A DNA stretch of 64,000 nt, taken from contig NC_014633.1 in the NCBI RefSeq assembly GCF_000165505.1, positions 310,001-374,000 of the forward strand, in the 5' to 3' direction. Of this stretch, positions 35,001-45,508 are shown one piece after another. The notes under the pieces were generated by a model. It did no database searches, was not told the origin of the DNA, and saw only the letters and a list, made by a program, of their open reading frames with translations. Source of the DNA: Ilyobacter polytropus DSM 2926. GTDB taxonomy: Bacteria > Fusobacteriota > Fusobacteriia > Fusobacteriales > Fusobacteriaceae. The position numbers and the translations under genes are program-made. How positions within the stretch are numbered: the first letter of the stretch is position 1; each line of letters starts with the position of its first letter.

Positions 35001-35074
35001 AGCGTGTGCCTAGAAAACTAGAAGTTTATGCTGCTGTACCAGGAGAGAGTGGGACTGTGGTTAAGATGGTATAG
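32057..35074 (+). CDS. sbcC: Exonuclease subunit SbcC (Rad50-type ATPase)
   Basis: A 1005-residue SMC-like ATPase partner of SbcD. Walker A GETGSGKS is at residues 35-42. Two long Lys/Glu-rich coiled coils flank a zinc hook CPVCGSKTHP (about 497-500), where two molecules join. The ABC signature TLSGGETFLVSLSLALALS is near 908, and Walker B FFLDEGFGTLDSS near 941. The Q-loop region reads SVVLPQGKFSEFL. It begins directly after the sbcD stop codon. Nothing is missing. Confidence 0.96.
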   Translation: MRPIKLEIQGLQSFNEKQTIDFETLTEHGLFGIFGETGSGKSTILDALTLALYGNVVRIKDTKDDKLIDLLNINSEKIMVAYEFFIGEDRYYVERTFPKKKNKDEFGQSKASFIVNGEIRADKVGEVNSCIGEIIGLSMDDFTRSVVLPQGKFSEFLKLTGKEKRNMLERVFGLEEYGKKLMMKLSGEKNSKEKEVAALDNIILGKGDVSLEELQEKKEEFAKLQDEKKELFEKFEIFMKEYSDKEEVYKLLKEKNTLLDEKKSLDSEKEMSENIDEKIKKGERSAQVIKFFDKLSQCEKSISDYKNQVELKEKELLEKVNEKKAFSDILEKLQESEQKLIERDQDINLDSEEYDAVSNGVHNGKSFLELESELTNLGENISEEKTNLVKLQKIQEENIENLSEVDKKLEDLEDKDNDALEAVRKKIEILNIEKKEVEFLEEDIKLLEKDLDESQKEKSFLEKTLLSKDQELKKACEEKDEKIAQRLAKDLKEGEPCPVCGSKTHPNLAMDSQKNSDESLIESIEADKKNLEKKLYRINLEKISSDLENKRIQLNKRNTSDINSKIEKLKKEFEKIDVENQEIATKKEKLTSLKNQLSTDKTVLTQKKENCQKFLKNHEELEKNKIKKRDFIKKQLIQTVPSYMSDGLRIEDLEIRLSQMKEIKKEQLEIKKDLTNLRSGIKENSKLQENLNEVINNTKNSLWEINGSLKEKESQAELYSKEAKEKMECFGFISKNEVEESFIPENEMENLKNWIEEYKSKYEKNRISLDNLQNKIKDKMVTELQWENLQKDKSYLENQKEKLDSKVLLLEKNLSDMEKLLKEVRGLKNELAIKKKELSLLEDLSKLFQGNTFVEYLAVSRLKGIVSNAALRLSRITNGKYSLTIDDSANFLVVDNFNGGARRRSSTLSGGETFLVSLSLALALSNQIQLKGKSQLEFFFLDEGFGTLDSSLLDRVITSLETLKNQEKLKVGIITHVEDIKERVPRKLEVYAAVPGESGTVVKMV

Positions 35075-35194
35075 AGGAATCTTTCTGCAACTCTTTATAA
35101 AAATTTGAATACGTGATAGAATAAAGAGATTGAATATATTTGTTGATATGTTTCCTTGGGAAACTGTCATATATAAAGGTTGGAGATGATACAG

Positions 35195-36361
35195 ATGGAT
35201 AAATTAAAAAAATTACTGGAGAAAATAAGTTCAGACGGGTCTATGATATCGGCCACACTGAGTAATAAAAAAAAGGGATCTGATGTTAAGTTTAATAAGG
35301 TTTCCATAAAGCCTTTTTTATCAAAAGATAAACAACAGTATCAGTTTTCTTATATTTTTGATAAAAACACTACTCATGAAAATATGAGTTCTGAGGAAGC
35401 AATAGAAGAGATTTTAGTGCTCCTTAAAACATATTTTAAACAAGGAGTAATCTTTGCTTCAGATGGAGATTATCAGCTTTTGGTGAACAAGAAAAACCAG
35501 GTAAAAATCATTAAAAATAAGGCTACTAAAACTCAGGAAAAGAATCTTTCACATAACAGAAAGAAAAATTATTTGATAGAGGAAGATAAGCCTTGTAATT
35601 TTTTATATAAATTAGGAGTTATGGATGCTGAAGGCAGGGTCTATAAAAATAAATATGATAAATTCAGGCAGATAAATAAATATCTGGAAATTATAGAGGA
35701 CTCTATAAAAAACCTAGATATCCAAAGAAAACTCAAGATAGTTGATTTCGGATCAGGGAAGGCATACCTTACATTTGCGTTATACTGGTATCTCAGAGAG
35801 AAACTGGGTATAGAGGTTGAGATAATAGGTCTTGATCTAAAGGTTGACGTAATAAATTATTGTAACAAAGTTTCAGAAGAATTGGGTTATAAAAATCTTA
35901 GTTTTAAAATAGGTGATATAAAAGGTTTTGAAGATTATAATGACATAGATATAGTAATAACCCTCCATGCATGTGATACTGCCACAGATGATGCACTTAT
36001 AAAAGCTGTAAACTGGAATACAAAGCTACTGCTCTTAGTTCCTTGCTGTCAGCATGAGCTCTTTAGGCAGGTACGCAATAAAACAATGTCCCCTATACTA
36101 AAACACGGAATTCTTAAAGAGAGAATGTCCTCTATGATAACTGATTCTATAAGAGGTAATATTTTGGAGATATTAGGTTATTCTGTTGAGATTTTTGAGT
36201 TTATAGATACTGAACACACTCCAAAGAATATAGTTATAAGGGCTATAAATAAAAATTCTCCGAGCAAGAAAGCAAAATCTGAGTATTATGAATTTAAAAA
36301 GATGTGGAGTATAGATCCTTATTTAGAAAAATCCTTAAAGAATAAAATTGATCTTGTTTAA
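35195..36361 (+). CDS. SAM-dependent methyltransferase (METTL25/GSTCD-like)
   Basis: About 388 residues. An N-terminal region with little recognisable structure ends in a conserved SHNRKKNYLIEE. A class I methyltransferase domain follows: KLKIVDFGSGKAYLTFAL (SAM-binding motif I), IIGLDLK, and VITLHACDTATDDAL. A CCQHEL segment and SIRGNILEILGY come next. The DFGSGKAYLTF plus LHACDTATD and PCCQHEL pattern is that of the widespread Methyltransf_32 family, possibly acting on RNA; the substrate is unknown. The frame is open to a TTG at 35180, but the ATG at 35195 is nine bases after GGAG. Confidence 0.78.
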   Translation: MDKLKKLLEKISSDGSMISATLSNKKKGSDVKFNKVSIKPFLSKDKQQYQFSYIFDKNTTHENMSSEEAIEEILVLLKTYFKQGVIFASDGDYQLLVNKKNQVKIIKNKATKTQEKNLSHNRKKNYLIEEDKPCNFLYKLGVMDAEGRVYKNKYDKFRQINKYLEIIEDSIKNLDIQRKLKIVDFGSGKAYLTFALYWYLREKLGIEVEIIGLDLKVDVINYCNKVSEELGYKNLSFKIGDIKGFEDYNDIDIVITLHACDTATDDALIKAVNWNTKLLLLVPCCQHELFRQVRNKTMSPILKHGILKERMSSMITDSIRGNILEILGYSVEIFEFIDTEHTPKNIVIRAINKNSPSKKAKSEYYEFKKMWSIDPYLEKSLKNKIDLV

Positions 36362-36368
36362 AAAATAA

Positions 36369-36404
36369 AAGATGCCCTCTCAAATTTAAGAGGGCATCTT
36401 TTTA
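36369..36404. terminator. Bidirectional terminator
   Basis: AGATGCCCTCT (36370-36380) pairs with AGAGGGCATCT (36389-36399), flanked by A and T runs. It separates the converging methyltransferase and fabK genes. Confidence 0.92.
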
Positions 36405-36427
36405 ATGGTGCTTTTATTATAAAATTA

Positions 36428-37369
36428 TTAGTAACTTCCTTTGAAATGAGTAATTTTATTTTTTAAATCCTCCATCAAGTCCAAAATAATATCTTGACAG
36501 CTTTGCTTTTCACAGATCATAGATGCTACCTGACCGGCCATAACACTACCATTTACAATGTCGCCGTCCTGAACAGCTAATCTCAGACTTCCTTTACCCA
36601 TCTCTTCTAGCTTTTCAGCAGGGGCACCTTCTTTTTCAAGTTGGATTAGGTCTTTTGCAAGCTTATTATTTATTACTCTCACTGGATGTCCTGTATGGTT
36701 TCCAGTTGCAACTGTTGACCTGTCTTTTGCTTTTAAAATAGCATTCTTGTAATTGTCATGGACATTACACTCATGAGCCACTATAAACCTTGTCCCAACC
36801 TGCACACCGTTTGCTCCTAGTGCCAAGGCAGCCATAAATTGCCTTCCACTAGCTATTCCTCCAGCAGCTATTACAGGTATACTCACTGCGTCTACTACTT
36901 GAGGAACCAGTGTCATTGTAGTCAGCTGACCGATATGTCCTCCGGCTTCTGTCCCTTCTGCAATCAGGGCGTCTGCACCAATTTTTTCCATTCTCTTTGC
37001 AAGGGCCACAGAAGGTACCACAGGTACAACTTTTATCCCTGCAGATTTTAATTTTGCCATATAAGGAGCTGGATTACCTGCACCTGTTGTAACTACAGGA
37101 ACCCCTTCCTCTATACAGACCTCTACCTGAGCAGCCACCTCTTCCATCATAAGCATAAGGTTTACTGCAAAGGGTTTGTCAGTGATTGATTTTACTATTT
37201 TGATCTCTTCTCTTAGAATTTCAGCAGGCATTCCACCGCCTGCGATTATACCTAGTCCACCCGCTTTGGATACATGGCCTGCCAGGTGACCATCGGCAAT
37301 CCACGCCATGGCCCCCTGAAATATCGGGTACTCTATATTAAGAAGTTCACAAACACTATTTTTAATCAT
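36428..37369 (-). CDS. fabK: Enoyl-ACP reductase II FabK
   Basis: An FMN-dependent TIM-barrel enzyme that reduces enoyl-ACP in the last step of fatty acid elongation. Marks are [32 protein letters not shown] at the N-terminus, [25 protein letters not shown] and [14 protein letters not shown], with [17 protein letters not shown] for FMN phosphate binding. The 313-residue length and the His in AGGHIG fit FabK better than nitronate monooxygenase. It lies outside any fab cluster, upstream of a terminator, and follows a related gene on the same strand. Confidence 0.88.
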   Translation of the reverse strand: MIKNSVCELLNIEYPIFQGAMAWIADGHLAGHVSKAGGLGIIAGGGMPAEILREEIKIVKSITDKPFAVNLMLMMEEVAAQVEVCIEEGVPVVTTGAGNPAPYMAKLKSAGIKVVPVVPSVALAKRMEKIGADALIAEGTEAGGHIGQLTTMTLVPQVVDAVSIPVIAAGGIASGRQFMAALALGANGVQVGTRFIVAHECNVHDNYKNAILKAKDRSTVATGNHTGHPVRVINNKLAKDLIQLEKEGAPAEKLEEMGKGSLRLAVQDGDIVNGSVMAGQVASMICEKQSCQDIILDLMEDLKNKITHFKGSY

Positions 37370-37439
37370 AAATTTCCTCCTAAGGTAAGATATATCAAGT
37401 TAGATTATAAACAAATCTTCAAGAAAAGTTAAGAAAAAT

Positions 37440-38375
37440 TTAGAAAACTTCTCTGAATTTTTTCATAATATCTTCTACAGAAAGAATTTCCTCGATTTTC
37501 CAAGCATCTTTTCCGGCAAAGAATATACCCTCTTCATGGTCTCCTTCATGTCCTTTGACAAGTCTTTCATTTACACAAAATGTCATGGTACATTTTTTTA
37601 GACAACCACTACATTTTGTAGGTCTTTCAGTTTCTTCATTTAGAATTTTTTCTACATATGGTGAGATTATAGCGTTTGCAGGTAGTCCGGCAGAACTCAT
37701 TATCTCTACAACGTCACCTTCTTTTGCATTGATATACATATTTTTGAACTCATCACTGACTTCACACTCGTCACTGGCAATGAATCTAGATCCCATCTGT
37801 ATACCGTCGACTCCTAGAGCTAACATTCTTCTGGCATCATCAGGAGTTATCACTCCACCTGCACCGAAAACAGGGACAGAGATCTTTTCAGCTATCTCTC
37901 CAACGATATCCCAAGAGTCTAAATCAGTTCCTAGGTGTCCTCCTGCATTACCGCCCTCTACTATGATTGCAGATGCTCCTAATCTTTCTGAGATTTTAGC
38001 TAGCTTCAGTGAAGAAACTATAGGAACTATAGGTACACCTGATTCTTTACCTAGTTCAAATACATCTCTTGAAAAACCCGCTCCAAAAACGATAAGGTCT
38101 GCCCCGGCATTTATAGATGCCTTTACAAGATCAATAAAGTTATTTGCAGCGAACATTATGTTTACCCCTAATGCTCCACCTTTTTTCTTTATGAGTGATC
38201 TGGCTTTTTCGATTTCTGATTTTAGCTCTTCTGGAGAAAGGGCTGTTCCGGCGATAAGGCCGATTCCACCTTCAGTGGCCACAGCAGCGGCAAGTCTTGC
38301 CATGGATGCTCTGATAGCCATACCTCCTTGTATAATAGGAAGTTCTACCTGAAGATTACCTATTTTAATAGACAT
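37440..38375 (-). CDS. Nitronate monooxygenase-like FMN enzyme with C-terminal Cys cluster
   Basis: About 311 residues in the same TIM-barrel family as FabK: LPIIQGGMAIRASMARLAAAVATEGGIGLIAG, VFGAGFS, ASAIIVEGGNAGGHLG, VPVFGAGGVITPDDA and GVDGIQMGSRFIASDEC. Near the C-terminus CSGCLKKCTMTFC holds four Cys that may bind a metal or Fe-S group, which FabK lacks. The ATG at 38375 is preceded by AAGGAGG; the longer frame from 38399 includes that site. The true substrate may be a nitronate or an enoyl thioester. It is probably a tandem relative rather than a recent copy of fabK. Confidence 0.8.
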   Translation of the reverse strand: MSIKIGNLQVELPIIQGGMAIRASMARLAAAVATEGGIGLIAGTALSPEELKSEIEKARSLIKKKGGALGVNIMFAANNFIDLVKASINAGADLIVFGAGFSRDVFELGKESGVPIVPIVSSLKLAKISERLGASAIIVEGGNAGGHLGTDLDSWDIVGEIAEKISVPVFGAGGVITPDDARRMLALGVDGIQMGSRFIASDECEVSDEFKNMYINAKEGDVVEIMSSAGLPANAIISPYVEKILNEETERPTKCSGCLKKCTMTFCVNERLVKGHEGDHEEGIFFAGKDAWKIEEILSVEDIMKKFREVF

Positions 38376-38499
38376 TATAAATTCCTCCTTAAATAACACA
38401 CGTAATTAATCACATTAACTTATATCATAAATAAGCTAAAAAGTAAATGGCTTTATGGGAGGATAGACTCGTGTAATCCTACGTTAACCATCATAAAAC

Positions 38500-39249
38500 T
38501 TAAACATTATCTGGTATTTCTTTTGGTTTTAATTTTTTTCTCAAATTCAAAAAAGAGTTTAAAATTTCCGTATCTGAATTTAAAATTAGTTCTTTAGGGT
38601 ATTCAATTTTCTCAAGTAATCCACCAACTATATCTAGATCCCCTACAGACTGAGAGAAGTGAGCATCACTTCCTAAAGAGAGATAACATCCGTGTTTTTT
38701 AGCAATAGACATTATTGATTTACAGTTTTCTTCAGATCCCTCTCTTGAACCTTTAAAGGATGAATTATTTAGTTCTATTGCGACATTATACTCCTTAGCA
38801 GTTTTGATAACTTTTTCGTAATCCATTAAAAATTTTGGATTTCCCGGGTGGGCTATTATGTCTGCCTTTTGACTTTTTATAAGATTAATCATGGTTCTGG
38901 TATTTTTTTCTTTGTCTTTTCCATCGGGGTATCCTCTTACCGGATGAAATCCAACAAGTATTACATCCATTATTTCATAAATATACTGATTGAGGTCAAT
39001 ACTTCCATCTTCATCTATAACATTGGCTTCCACACCTTTTAATACCCTTATGCCGTCTATCTCATTGGGAAGAGCCCTTAAATTTCTAAGAGACCACCAG
39101 TGAGGCGAGTCTGGGAGGGCGGGGCCGTGGTTTGTTATTGCAATAACCTTCATCCCCTTTTTCTTAGCTTCCAGGATATTTTCACCTAGAGTACTATATG
39201 CATGAGGATTTACGTTTGTATGGGTATGTAAATCTATGAGGTATTTCAT
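38500..39249 (-). CDS. YcdX-like PHP-domain phosphatase
   Basis: A 249-residue PHP-family hydrolase. The trinuclear-metal motifs are visible: DLHTHTNVNPHAYSTLGEN, AITNHGPALP, VLKGVEANVID, VGFHPV, IIAHPGNPKF, AIELNNSSF and LGSDAHF. The HTHTNV...HAYSTLGEN opening is typical of YcdX-type phosphatases rather than polymerase PHP domains. The substrate is probably a small phosphate monoester. It is a single gene with AGGAGG seven bases before its start, and about 125 bases of quiet sequence lie on its 3' side. Confidence 0.88.
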   Translation of the reverse strand: MKYLIDLHTHTNVNPHAYSTLGENILEAKKKGMKVIAITNHGPALPDSPHWWSLRNLRALPNEIDGIRVLKGVEANVIDEDGSIDLNQYIYEIMDVILVGFHPVRGYPDGKDKEKNTRTMINLIKSQKADIIAHPGNPKFLMDYEKVIKTAKEYNVAIELNNSSFKGSREGSEENCKSIMSIAKKHGCYLSLGSDAHFSQSVGDLDIVGGLLEKIEYPKELILNSDTEILNSFLNLRKKLKPKEIPDNV

Positions 39250-39369
39250 ATTATAACCTCCTAAAAATTATTTATAAATTATATATATTATATCATAGAT
39301 TACTAAAAAAGTCATGAATATAGACCCCAATGAATTCTTGAAATTATTATTAAAAATATTTTCATAAAA

Positions 39370-39400
39370 AATCCCGGAATTAACTCCGGGATTTTTTTTG
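39370..39400 (-). terminator. Terminator after gltD
   Basis: ATCCCGGA (39371-39378) pairs with TCCGGGAT (39385-39392). Read on the minus strand it is followed by TTTTTTATG. Confidence 0.9.
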
Positions 39401-39416
39401 TTTGATTTAAGTTTTT

Positions 39417-40874
39417 TTAATTTGATTTTAAAAACTCGTCTACAACTTCAGCTGCCTTTCTTCCTTCATTTATAGCCCAGACAATAAGAGATTGACCTCT
39501 TCTCATATCTCCTGCTGCAAATATACCGCTTTTGCTAGTCATATAATTTTCATCTGTTTTTACATTACCTCTTCCGTCTAATTCTACACCGAGATTGCTA
39601 ATTAGACCTTCATGCTCTGGATGTACAAAACCTATAGCTAGTAGGACAAGGTCAGCATCGAGGGTAAATTCAGTTCCTGGAACTTCTTCCATATACTTTC
39701 TTCCGTTCTCTCCATCTTTCCACTCTACTCTTACAGCATGGAAAGTGGTTACATTTCCTTTTTCATCCCCTGTAAATTCCTTTGTAAGGATATTCCACTG
39801 TCTTATATCGGTGTTGCATACCCCTCCTAGACACAGCTCAGCTTCCTCGTGGGCGGTATTAACTTTTAATACCTGAGGAAAGTTTGGCCACGGATTTGAC
39901 TGTGGCCTGTCAAGAGGTGGTTTTTCTAAAAGTTCAATCTGATAGATCTCTTTAGCACCCTGTCTAAGGGCTGTACCTATACAGTCAGCACCAGTGTCTC
40001 CACCACCTATTACGACTACAGATTTTCCATCTGCATTTATAAGCTCATCAGCAGGAATTTCTGTTCCTTCTAATTTTTTATTTTGCTGTACAAGGTAGTC
40101 CATAGCATAGTGAATACCTTTTAACTCTCTTCCGTAAACAGGAAGGTCTCTAGCAAGCTTTGATCCTCCAGCCAATACAACTGCATCATATTGTTTTTCC
40201 AGGTCATCTATACTTAGGTCCACTCCGACATTTGTATTATAGACAAATTTTATCTCTTCCTGTTCCAGTTGTTTTATCCTTCTGTCTACAGTCCACTTTT
40301 CTATTTTGTAGTCAGGGATACCATAGGTCATTATCCCTCCAGCCTTTGAATCTCTTTCGTAAACTGTGACACTGTGTCCAGCCCTATTTAGCTGCTGAGC
40401 GGCAGCCAGTCCAGCAGGGCCACTTCCAATAACAGCAACTTTTTTATTAGTTCTATTTTTGGGAAGGATTGGTTTAATCCAACCTTTTTCCCAACCTTTT
40501 TCTACTATGTTAAGCTCTATATTCTTTATAGTGATAGGCTCCTGATTGATTCCTAAGACACATCCCCCTTCACATGGAGCAGGACATACCCTTCCTGTGA
40601 ATTCAGGGAAATTATTTGTACTGTGGAGTACTTCAAGAGCTTCTTCCCATTTGGCCTTGTGAGCAAAGTCATTCCATTCTGGGCACACATTTCCAACTGG
40701 ACATGAAAAGTGGCAGAAAGGAATACCACAATCCATACATCTAGAAGCTTGTTGTATTAAATATTCGTCAGTAAATGGTTTATATAACTCTTTATAATCT
40801 TTTATTCTCTCGTCAACAGGTCTTTTTTGAGCCTCTTCTCTTGGTATTTCTAAAAATCCACCTAATTTACCCAT
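39417..40874 (-). CDS. gltD: Glutamate synthase small subunit GltD
   Basis: GltD passes electrons from NADPH through FAD and 4Fe-4S centres to GltB. Cys clusters are seen at the N-terminus (CMDCGIPFCHFSCPVGNVCPEWND and CPAPCEGGC). The FAD site is GSGPAGLAAAQQLNRAG, the NADPH site GGGDTGADC, and the C-terminus carries GDMRRGQSLIVWAINEGR. The 485-residue length is normal. It begins one base after the gltB stop, so the two are one operon, and a terminator follows. It is clearly distinct from the NfnB-like protein at the left edge of the window. Confidence 0.96.
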   Translation of the reverse strand: MGKLGGFLEIPREEAQKRPVDERIKDYKELYKPFTDEYLIQQASRCMDCGIPFCHFSCPVGNVCPEWNDFAHKAKWEEALEVLHSTNNFPEFTGRVCPAPCEGGCVLGINQEPITIKNIELNIVEKGWEKGWIKPILPKNRTNKKVAVIGSGPAGLAAAQQLNRAGHSVTVYERDSKAGGIMTYGIPDYKIEKWTVDRRIKQLEQEEIKFVYNTNVGVDLSIDDLEKQYDAVVLAGGSKLARDLPVYGRELKGIHYAMDYLVQQNKKLEGTEIPADELINADGKSVVVIGGGDTGADCIGTALRQGAKEIYQIELLEKPPLDRPQSNPWPNFPQVLKVNTAHEEAELCLGGVCNTDIRQWNILTKEFTGDEKGNVTTFHAVRVEWKDGENGRKYMEEVPGTEFTLDADLVLLAIGFVHPEHEGLISNLGVELDGRGNVKTDENYMTSKSGIFAAGDMRRGQSLIVWAINEGRKAAEVVDEFLKSN

Positions 40875-40875
40875 T

Positions 40876-43800
40876 TTATTTCACCTTCCCTTGTGCAAGA
40901 AGTTCCTTGTATTTTGGAGCTATTACTCTTACAAATTTACCTAAGTTCTCTTCCCAAGAATCTAGAATCTCTTTACCTCTTGAACTGTTTGTATATTCTA
41001 CATGTTTTTCTATCATTAATTTTAATTTTTCTTCTTCAGCATTGTCCTCTATTTTTTCTGCCAATACCATTAGTTGGTTGACTTTTTCTTTAAAGTCTCC
41101 CTGCTGATCATAGACATAGGCGATACCTCCGCTCATACCTGCAGCAAAGTTTTTACCTGTAGGGCCTAAAACGGCTACTCTTCCTCCGGTCATGTATTCA
41201 CATCCATGGTCTCCTACACCTTCTACAACAGCTTCGGCACCAGAGTTTCTTACACAGAATCTCTCTCCAACCATTCCATTGATATATACCTGTCCTTTGA
41301 TGGCACCATATAGAATAGTATTACCACCAATAATGTTGTTTTCAGCTTCAAATCCTTCAATCTCTGGAGTTTTTACGATGATTTTTCCTCCAAAAAGTCC
41401 TTTACCAATATAGTCATTAGACTGTCCAACTAGATTTAGGGTAAGTCCTGACATGCCAAAGGCACCGAAACTCTGACCAGAATATCCTTTGAAGTTAAAT
41501 TTAATAGTGTCTTCAGGAAGTCCTTCAGCTCCATAACGTTTTGCTATATCACCGCTCAGCATGGTTCCTGTAGATCTGTTTAAGTTAAATATATCCATGT
41601 TAAATTCTACTTTTTCACCTTTTTCAAGGGCTGGTTTAGCTAAGTCGATAAGTTTTCTGTCTAGTACATCGTCGATTCCGTGATCTTGTGCCTGTACACA
41701 TTTGGTGGAAATATTTTCACCTACTTCAGGCTTATAGAGTATTTTACTGATATCAATTCCGCTGGCTTTCCAGTGGGAAATTGCTTCATTCATCTCTATA
41801 AGATCAGTTCTTCCTATCATCTCATCGATATTTTTAAATCCAAGTTCAGCCATGATCTCTCTTACATCTTGTGCAATAAACCTAAAGAAGTTTATGAGAT
41901 ACTCAGATCTTCCCATGAATTTTTTACGAAGTTCAGGACTTTGTGTAGCTACTCCTACAGGACACATATTTGTATGACAAGCTCTCATCATTATACATCC
42001 TAATACAACAAGTGGTGCAGTTGCAAAACCAAATTCCTCTGCTCCAAGAAGTGCCGCAATGACAATATCTCTACCTGTCTTCATCTGACCATCAGCCTGA
42101 ATTCTTACTCTACCTCTGAGGTCGTTTAGAATAAGGACCTGATGTGCCTCAGACAGACCAAGTTCCCAAGGAAGACCTGCGTGTTTTATAGAGGATATAG
42201 GGGAAGCTCCAGTTCCACCGTCATAACCAGAAATGAGAATCATATCAGAGTGGGCCTTTGCTACTCCTGCGGCTACCGTTCCTACTCCGACCTCAGAAAC
42301 AAGCTTTACACTTATTCTAGATGTTGGGTTTACGTTTTTCAGGTCAAATATAAGCTGAGCCAGATCTTCGATAGAGTAAATATCATGATGTGGCGGAGGA
42401 GATATGAGATCTATCCCTGGGGATGTATATCTGGTAGCAGCAATCTCTTCTGTAACCTTGTGACCAGGGAGATGTCCACCTTCACCAGGCTTTGCTCCTT
42501 GAGCCATTTTTATCTGAAGTTCATCTGCATTTACAAGATAGTTTGTAGTAACTCCAAATCTTCCAGAAGCTACCTGTTTTATTGCACTTTTTCTATTGTC
42601 TGCAAATCTTTTAGGGTCTTCTCCACCTTCACCAGAGTTGGATTTACCTCCGATAGTGTTCATGGCTATGGCCATGGCCTCATGGGCTTCCCTAGATATT
42701 GAACCAAAGGACATTGCTCCAGTAACAAATCTTTTCATGATGCTTTCTACAGGTTCTACTTCCTCTAAAGGAATGCTGTTTGATCCTTTGAATTTGAAAA
42801 GCCCTCTAATTGTAGCTAGTTTTTCACCCTGCTCATTTATAAGTTTTGCAAATTTTTTGTATTCTTCATAGTCATTTGTACGGGTAGAGTGCTGGAGTGC
42901 TGCCACTGCCTCAGGACTGAATAGACGTCTTTCTCCACCTTTTCTCCATTTATAGTCACCTGTGTTAGGAAGCACTTGAGGACTAGGTTTGTAATTGTCT
43001 CTAGCTTTATCGACAGTTTGTCTAACACTTCTTTCTACTCCCTCTATACCGATCCCTTCGATCCTAGAGGTAGTTCCAGTGAAGTACTTGTCCACAAGTT
43101 CCTTTTTAAGTCCCACAGCTTCAAATATTTGTGCCCCTCTGTAACTTTGTACAGTAGAGATACCCATTTTTGACATTATTTTAACTAGACCTTTACCGAT
43201 AGCCTTTAGATATTTTAATTTTTTCTTTTCGGCATTTTTAGAGGTCATATACAGTTCATTTTCTACCATGTAGTCTATAGACTCTAGTGCAAGATAAGGA
43301 TTTACCGCAAGGGCACCATAACCTATTAGAAGAGCGAAGTCCATAACCTCTCTGGCATCTCCAGTTTCAACTATTATATCTACACCATTTCTCTTCTCAG
43401 TTCTGATAAGGTGGTGATGAAGCCCAGCAGTTGCCAAGAGACTAGGGATAGGATATTCATTTTCTCCCATCTCTCTGTCACTTAAAATAAGAATATTATG
43501 TCCGTCTTTTATGGCAGATTCAGCCTTTTCAAATAATTTTTCCATTCCCTTTTCTAATCCACTCTCAAGGTTGAACATCATAGGGATTACAGCCGACTTA
43601 AAGTTATCTTCATTTAATGAAGCAATCTTATCTAAATCTTCATTTGATATAAAAGGTGAGTCCATTTTTATGAGTTTTGCCTTATCAGCAGTTTCTTCCA
43701 AGATATTACCTTTTCTACCAATATTAGTAGTTATTGACATTACCACATCTTCTCTGATAGGGTCAATTGGAGGATTTGTAACCTGAGCGAAAAGCTGTTG

Positions 43801-45345
43801 GAAATAATTGAAAAGTTTCTTATCGTTTCCAGACAATACTGCTAAGGCGGCATCATTCCCCATAGATCCTGTAGGCTCTTTTTCATCTTTGGCCATAGGT
43901 GTAATAACTTCATGGAGGTCTTCTCTAGAATATCCAAAGGTCATTAATCTATTAAAAAGTGTGTCAAAGTCTATTTTATATCTTGAATCTGTTTCTGGAA
44001 GATTTGTGATACACTTTTTATTTTCAGATAGCCACTGACCAAAAGGTTTGTCTTCGACTATTTTTTCAATAATCTCTTCTTGAGAATAGATTTTACCTTT
44101 TTCAAGGTCTATCATAAGAACCATTCCAGGCTTAATTCTGAAATTTTCTTTTATGTCTTCTGGTTTTGTCTCAAGGGTACCAGCTTCTGACGCAAGAATA
44201 ATGGTATCATCTTTTGTTATTGTATATCTAGCAGGTCTAAGACCATTTCTATCTAATTTTGTTACAATCTGTCTACCATTTGACATAACAAGTGCAGCCG
44301 GACCGTCCCACGGTTCCATAAGTCCTGAGTAATATTCATAAAAATCCTTAAGTTCTTTTTTTATACTTGGATCCTTTTCCCATGCAGGAGGAACTAAAAT
44401 TGAAGCCGCCTGAAGTAGGGATTTTCCTGATGCAACTAAAAACTCAAGGGCTCTATCTAGATTTGAAGAGTCACTTCCCACAGGTTTGTTTATAGGGAAT
44501 ATTTTACTGATATTTTTTCCAAGTACATCGTTATATAATTCAGGCTGTCTCGCAGTCATCCAGTTTACATTACCTTTGATGGTATTGATTTCACCATTGT
44601 GTGCTACATATCTGAATGGATGTGCCAGGTCCCAAGACGGGAAAGTATTTGTACTATATCTTTGGTGAACTATTGCAAGGGCACTTAGAGTTCTGTCATC
44701 ACTTAGATCTTTATAAAATCCTGAGATTTGATCAGGCTTCAAAAGACCCTTGTAAACTATCGTTCTGCTAGACATCGATGGAATATAGAAAAACTCTTCA
44801 TTTTCAAGATCAAGTTTTGGAATCTCATTCTCGATTGCTTTCCTTATAATATATAATTTCAATTCGAAATTTTCAGTGTCTGAAGATTTTTTAATAAAAA
44901 GTTGCTTTATACATGGAGTTGTTTTAGATGCAGTTTTTCCAACTTTAGTTGGATCTACAGGAACATCTCTCCAGGCTAAAAATTCCTGTCCTTCATCTTT
45001 TATTATCTTTTCAATAAGTTTTTTACATTTTTCTCTTTCAGAATTCTCCTGAGGAAAGAAAATCATACCCACTCCGTAATCTCCAAATTCTGGAAGCTCT
45101 TTTATTTCAGACCTAAATAGTTTGTCAGGTATCTGGATAAGAATCCCGGCTCCGTCTCCAGTATCAGGATCTGCTCCTACAGCACCTCTATGTTCCATCT
45201 TTTCCAGAATCTCAATACCTTTTTTGACAATATCATGAGTTTTCTGACCTTTAATCTGTGCTATAAGTCCTATTCCGCAGTTATCCTTTTCAAACTCGGG
45301 AACATATAACCCCTGTTGTTTTGGAACCCCTATTCCTCTTTTCAT
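40876..45345 (-). CDS. gltB: Glutamate synthase large subunit GltB
   Basis: GltB makes two glutamates from glutamine and 2-oxoglutarate. The frame is open to 45369, but the ATG at 45345 is behind GAGGGGG and gives a short propeptide ending before the catalytic Cys of the class II glutaminase, [10 protein letters not shown] (Cys23). Later marks are [25 protein letters not shown], the FMN barrel ([40 protein letters not shown]) and the 3Fe-4S cysteines in [19 protein letters not shown] (about residue 1118). The C-terminal domain is Gly-rich (beta helix). It is full length at about 1489 residues. Confidence 0.97.
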   Translation of the reverse strand: MKRGIGVPKQQGLYVPEFEKDNCGIGLIAQIKGQKTHDIVKKGIEILEKMEHRGAVGADPDTGDGAGILIQIPDKLFRSEIKELPEFGDYGVGMIFFPQENSEREKCKKLIEKIIKDEGQEFLAWRDVPVDPTKVGKTASKTTPCIKQLFIKKSSDTENFELKLYIIRKAIENEIPKLDLENEEFFYIPSMSSRTIVYKGLLKPDQISGFYKDLSDDRTLSALAIVHQRYSTNTFPSWDLAHPFRYVAHNGEINTIKGNVNWMTARQPELYNDVLGKNISKIFPINKPVGSDSSNLDRALEFLVASGKSLLQAASILVPPAWEKDPSIKKELKDFYEYYSGLMEPWDGPAALVMSNGRQIVTKLDRNGLRPARYTITKDDTIILASEAGTLETKPEDIKENFRIKPGMVLMIDLEKGKIYSQEEIIEKIVEDKPFGQWLSENKKCITNLPETDSRYKIDFDTLFNRLMTFGYSREDLHEVITPMAKDEKEPTGSMGNDAALAVLSGNDKKLFNYFQQLFAQVTNPPIDPIREDVVMSITTNIGRKGNILEETADKAKLIKMDSPFISNEDLDKIASLNEDNFKSAVIPMMFNLESGLEKGMEKLFEKAESAIKDGHNILILSDREMGENEYPIPSLLATAGLHHHLIRTEKRNGVDIIVETGDAREVMDFALLIGYGALAVNPYLALESIDYMVENELYMTSKNAEKKKLKYLKAIGKGLVKIMSKMGISTVQSYRGAQIFEAVGLKKELVDKYFTGTTSRIEGIGIEGVERSVRQTVDKARDNYKPSPQVLPNTGDYKWRKGGERRLFSPEAVAALQHSTRTNDYEEYKKFAKLINEQGEKLATIRGLFKFKGSNSIPLEEVEPVESIMKRFVTGAMSFGSISREAHEAMAIAMNTIGGKSNSGEGGEDPKRFADNRKSAIKQVASGRFGVTTNYLVNADELQIKMAQGAKPGEGGHLPGHKVTEEIAATRYTSPGIDLISPPPHHDIYSIEDLAQLIFDLKNVNPTSRISVKLVSEVGVGTVAAGVAKAHSDMILISGYDGGTGASPISSIKHAGLPWELGLSEAHQVLILNDLRGRVRIQADGQMKTGRDIVIAALLGAEEFGFATAPLVVLGCIMMRACHTNMCPVGVATQSPELRKKFMGRSEYLINFFRFIAQDVREIMAELGFKNIDEMIGRTDLIEMNEAISHWKASGIDISKILYKPEVGENISTKCVQAQDHGIDDVLDRKLIDLAKPALEKGEKVEFNMDIFNLNRSTGTMLSGDIAKRYGAEGLPEDTIKFNFKGYSGQSFGAFGMSGLTLNLVGQSNDYIGKGLFGGKIIVKTPEIEGFEAENNIIGGNTILYGAIKGQVYINGMVGERFCVRNSGAEAVVEGVGDHGCEYMTGGRVAVLGPTGKNFAAGMSGGIAYVYDQQGDFKEKVNQLMVLAEKIEDNAEEEKLKLMIEKHVEYTNSSRGKEILDSWEENLGKFVRVIAPKYKELLAQGKVK

Positions 45346-45464
45346 GCTAAACCCCCTCGTATCTTCCATATTAAATTAGTTATTAAACTTAAATCTTAAA
45401 AAAACACCTGTAATTTATACCTTGAAATTTTTTTGACCTAAAAAAGTCACAATTAAAAGATCTT

Positions 45465-45508
45465 GATAAAAAAAGCCTTACTTTCTCCCTTAATGAGAGA
45501 AGTAAAGC
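45465..45508 (-). terminator. Terminator-like hairpin in the gltB leader
   Basis: Read on the minus strand, GCTTTACTTCTCTC pairs with a GAGAAAGTAAGGC arm with one bulge, followed by TTTTTTT. It is about 120 bases upstream of the gltB start on the same strand, and no minus-strand gene ends there. It may be an attenuator rather than the end of another gene. Confidence 0.6.

Noticed and set aside
42837-43028. Several open frames antisense to gltB, addAB and the other large genes
   Set aside because: They are shadows of strongly supported genes and lack ribosome sites or recognisable domains.
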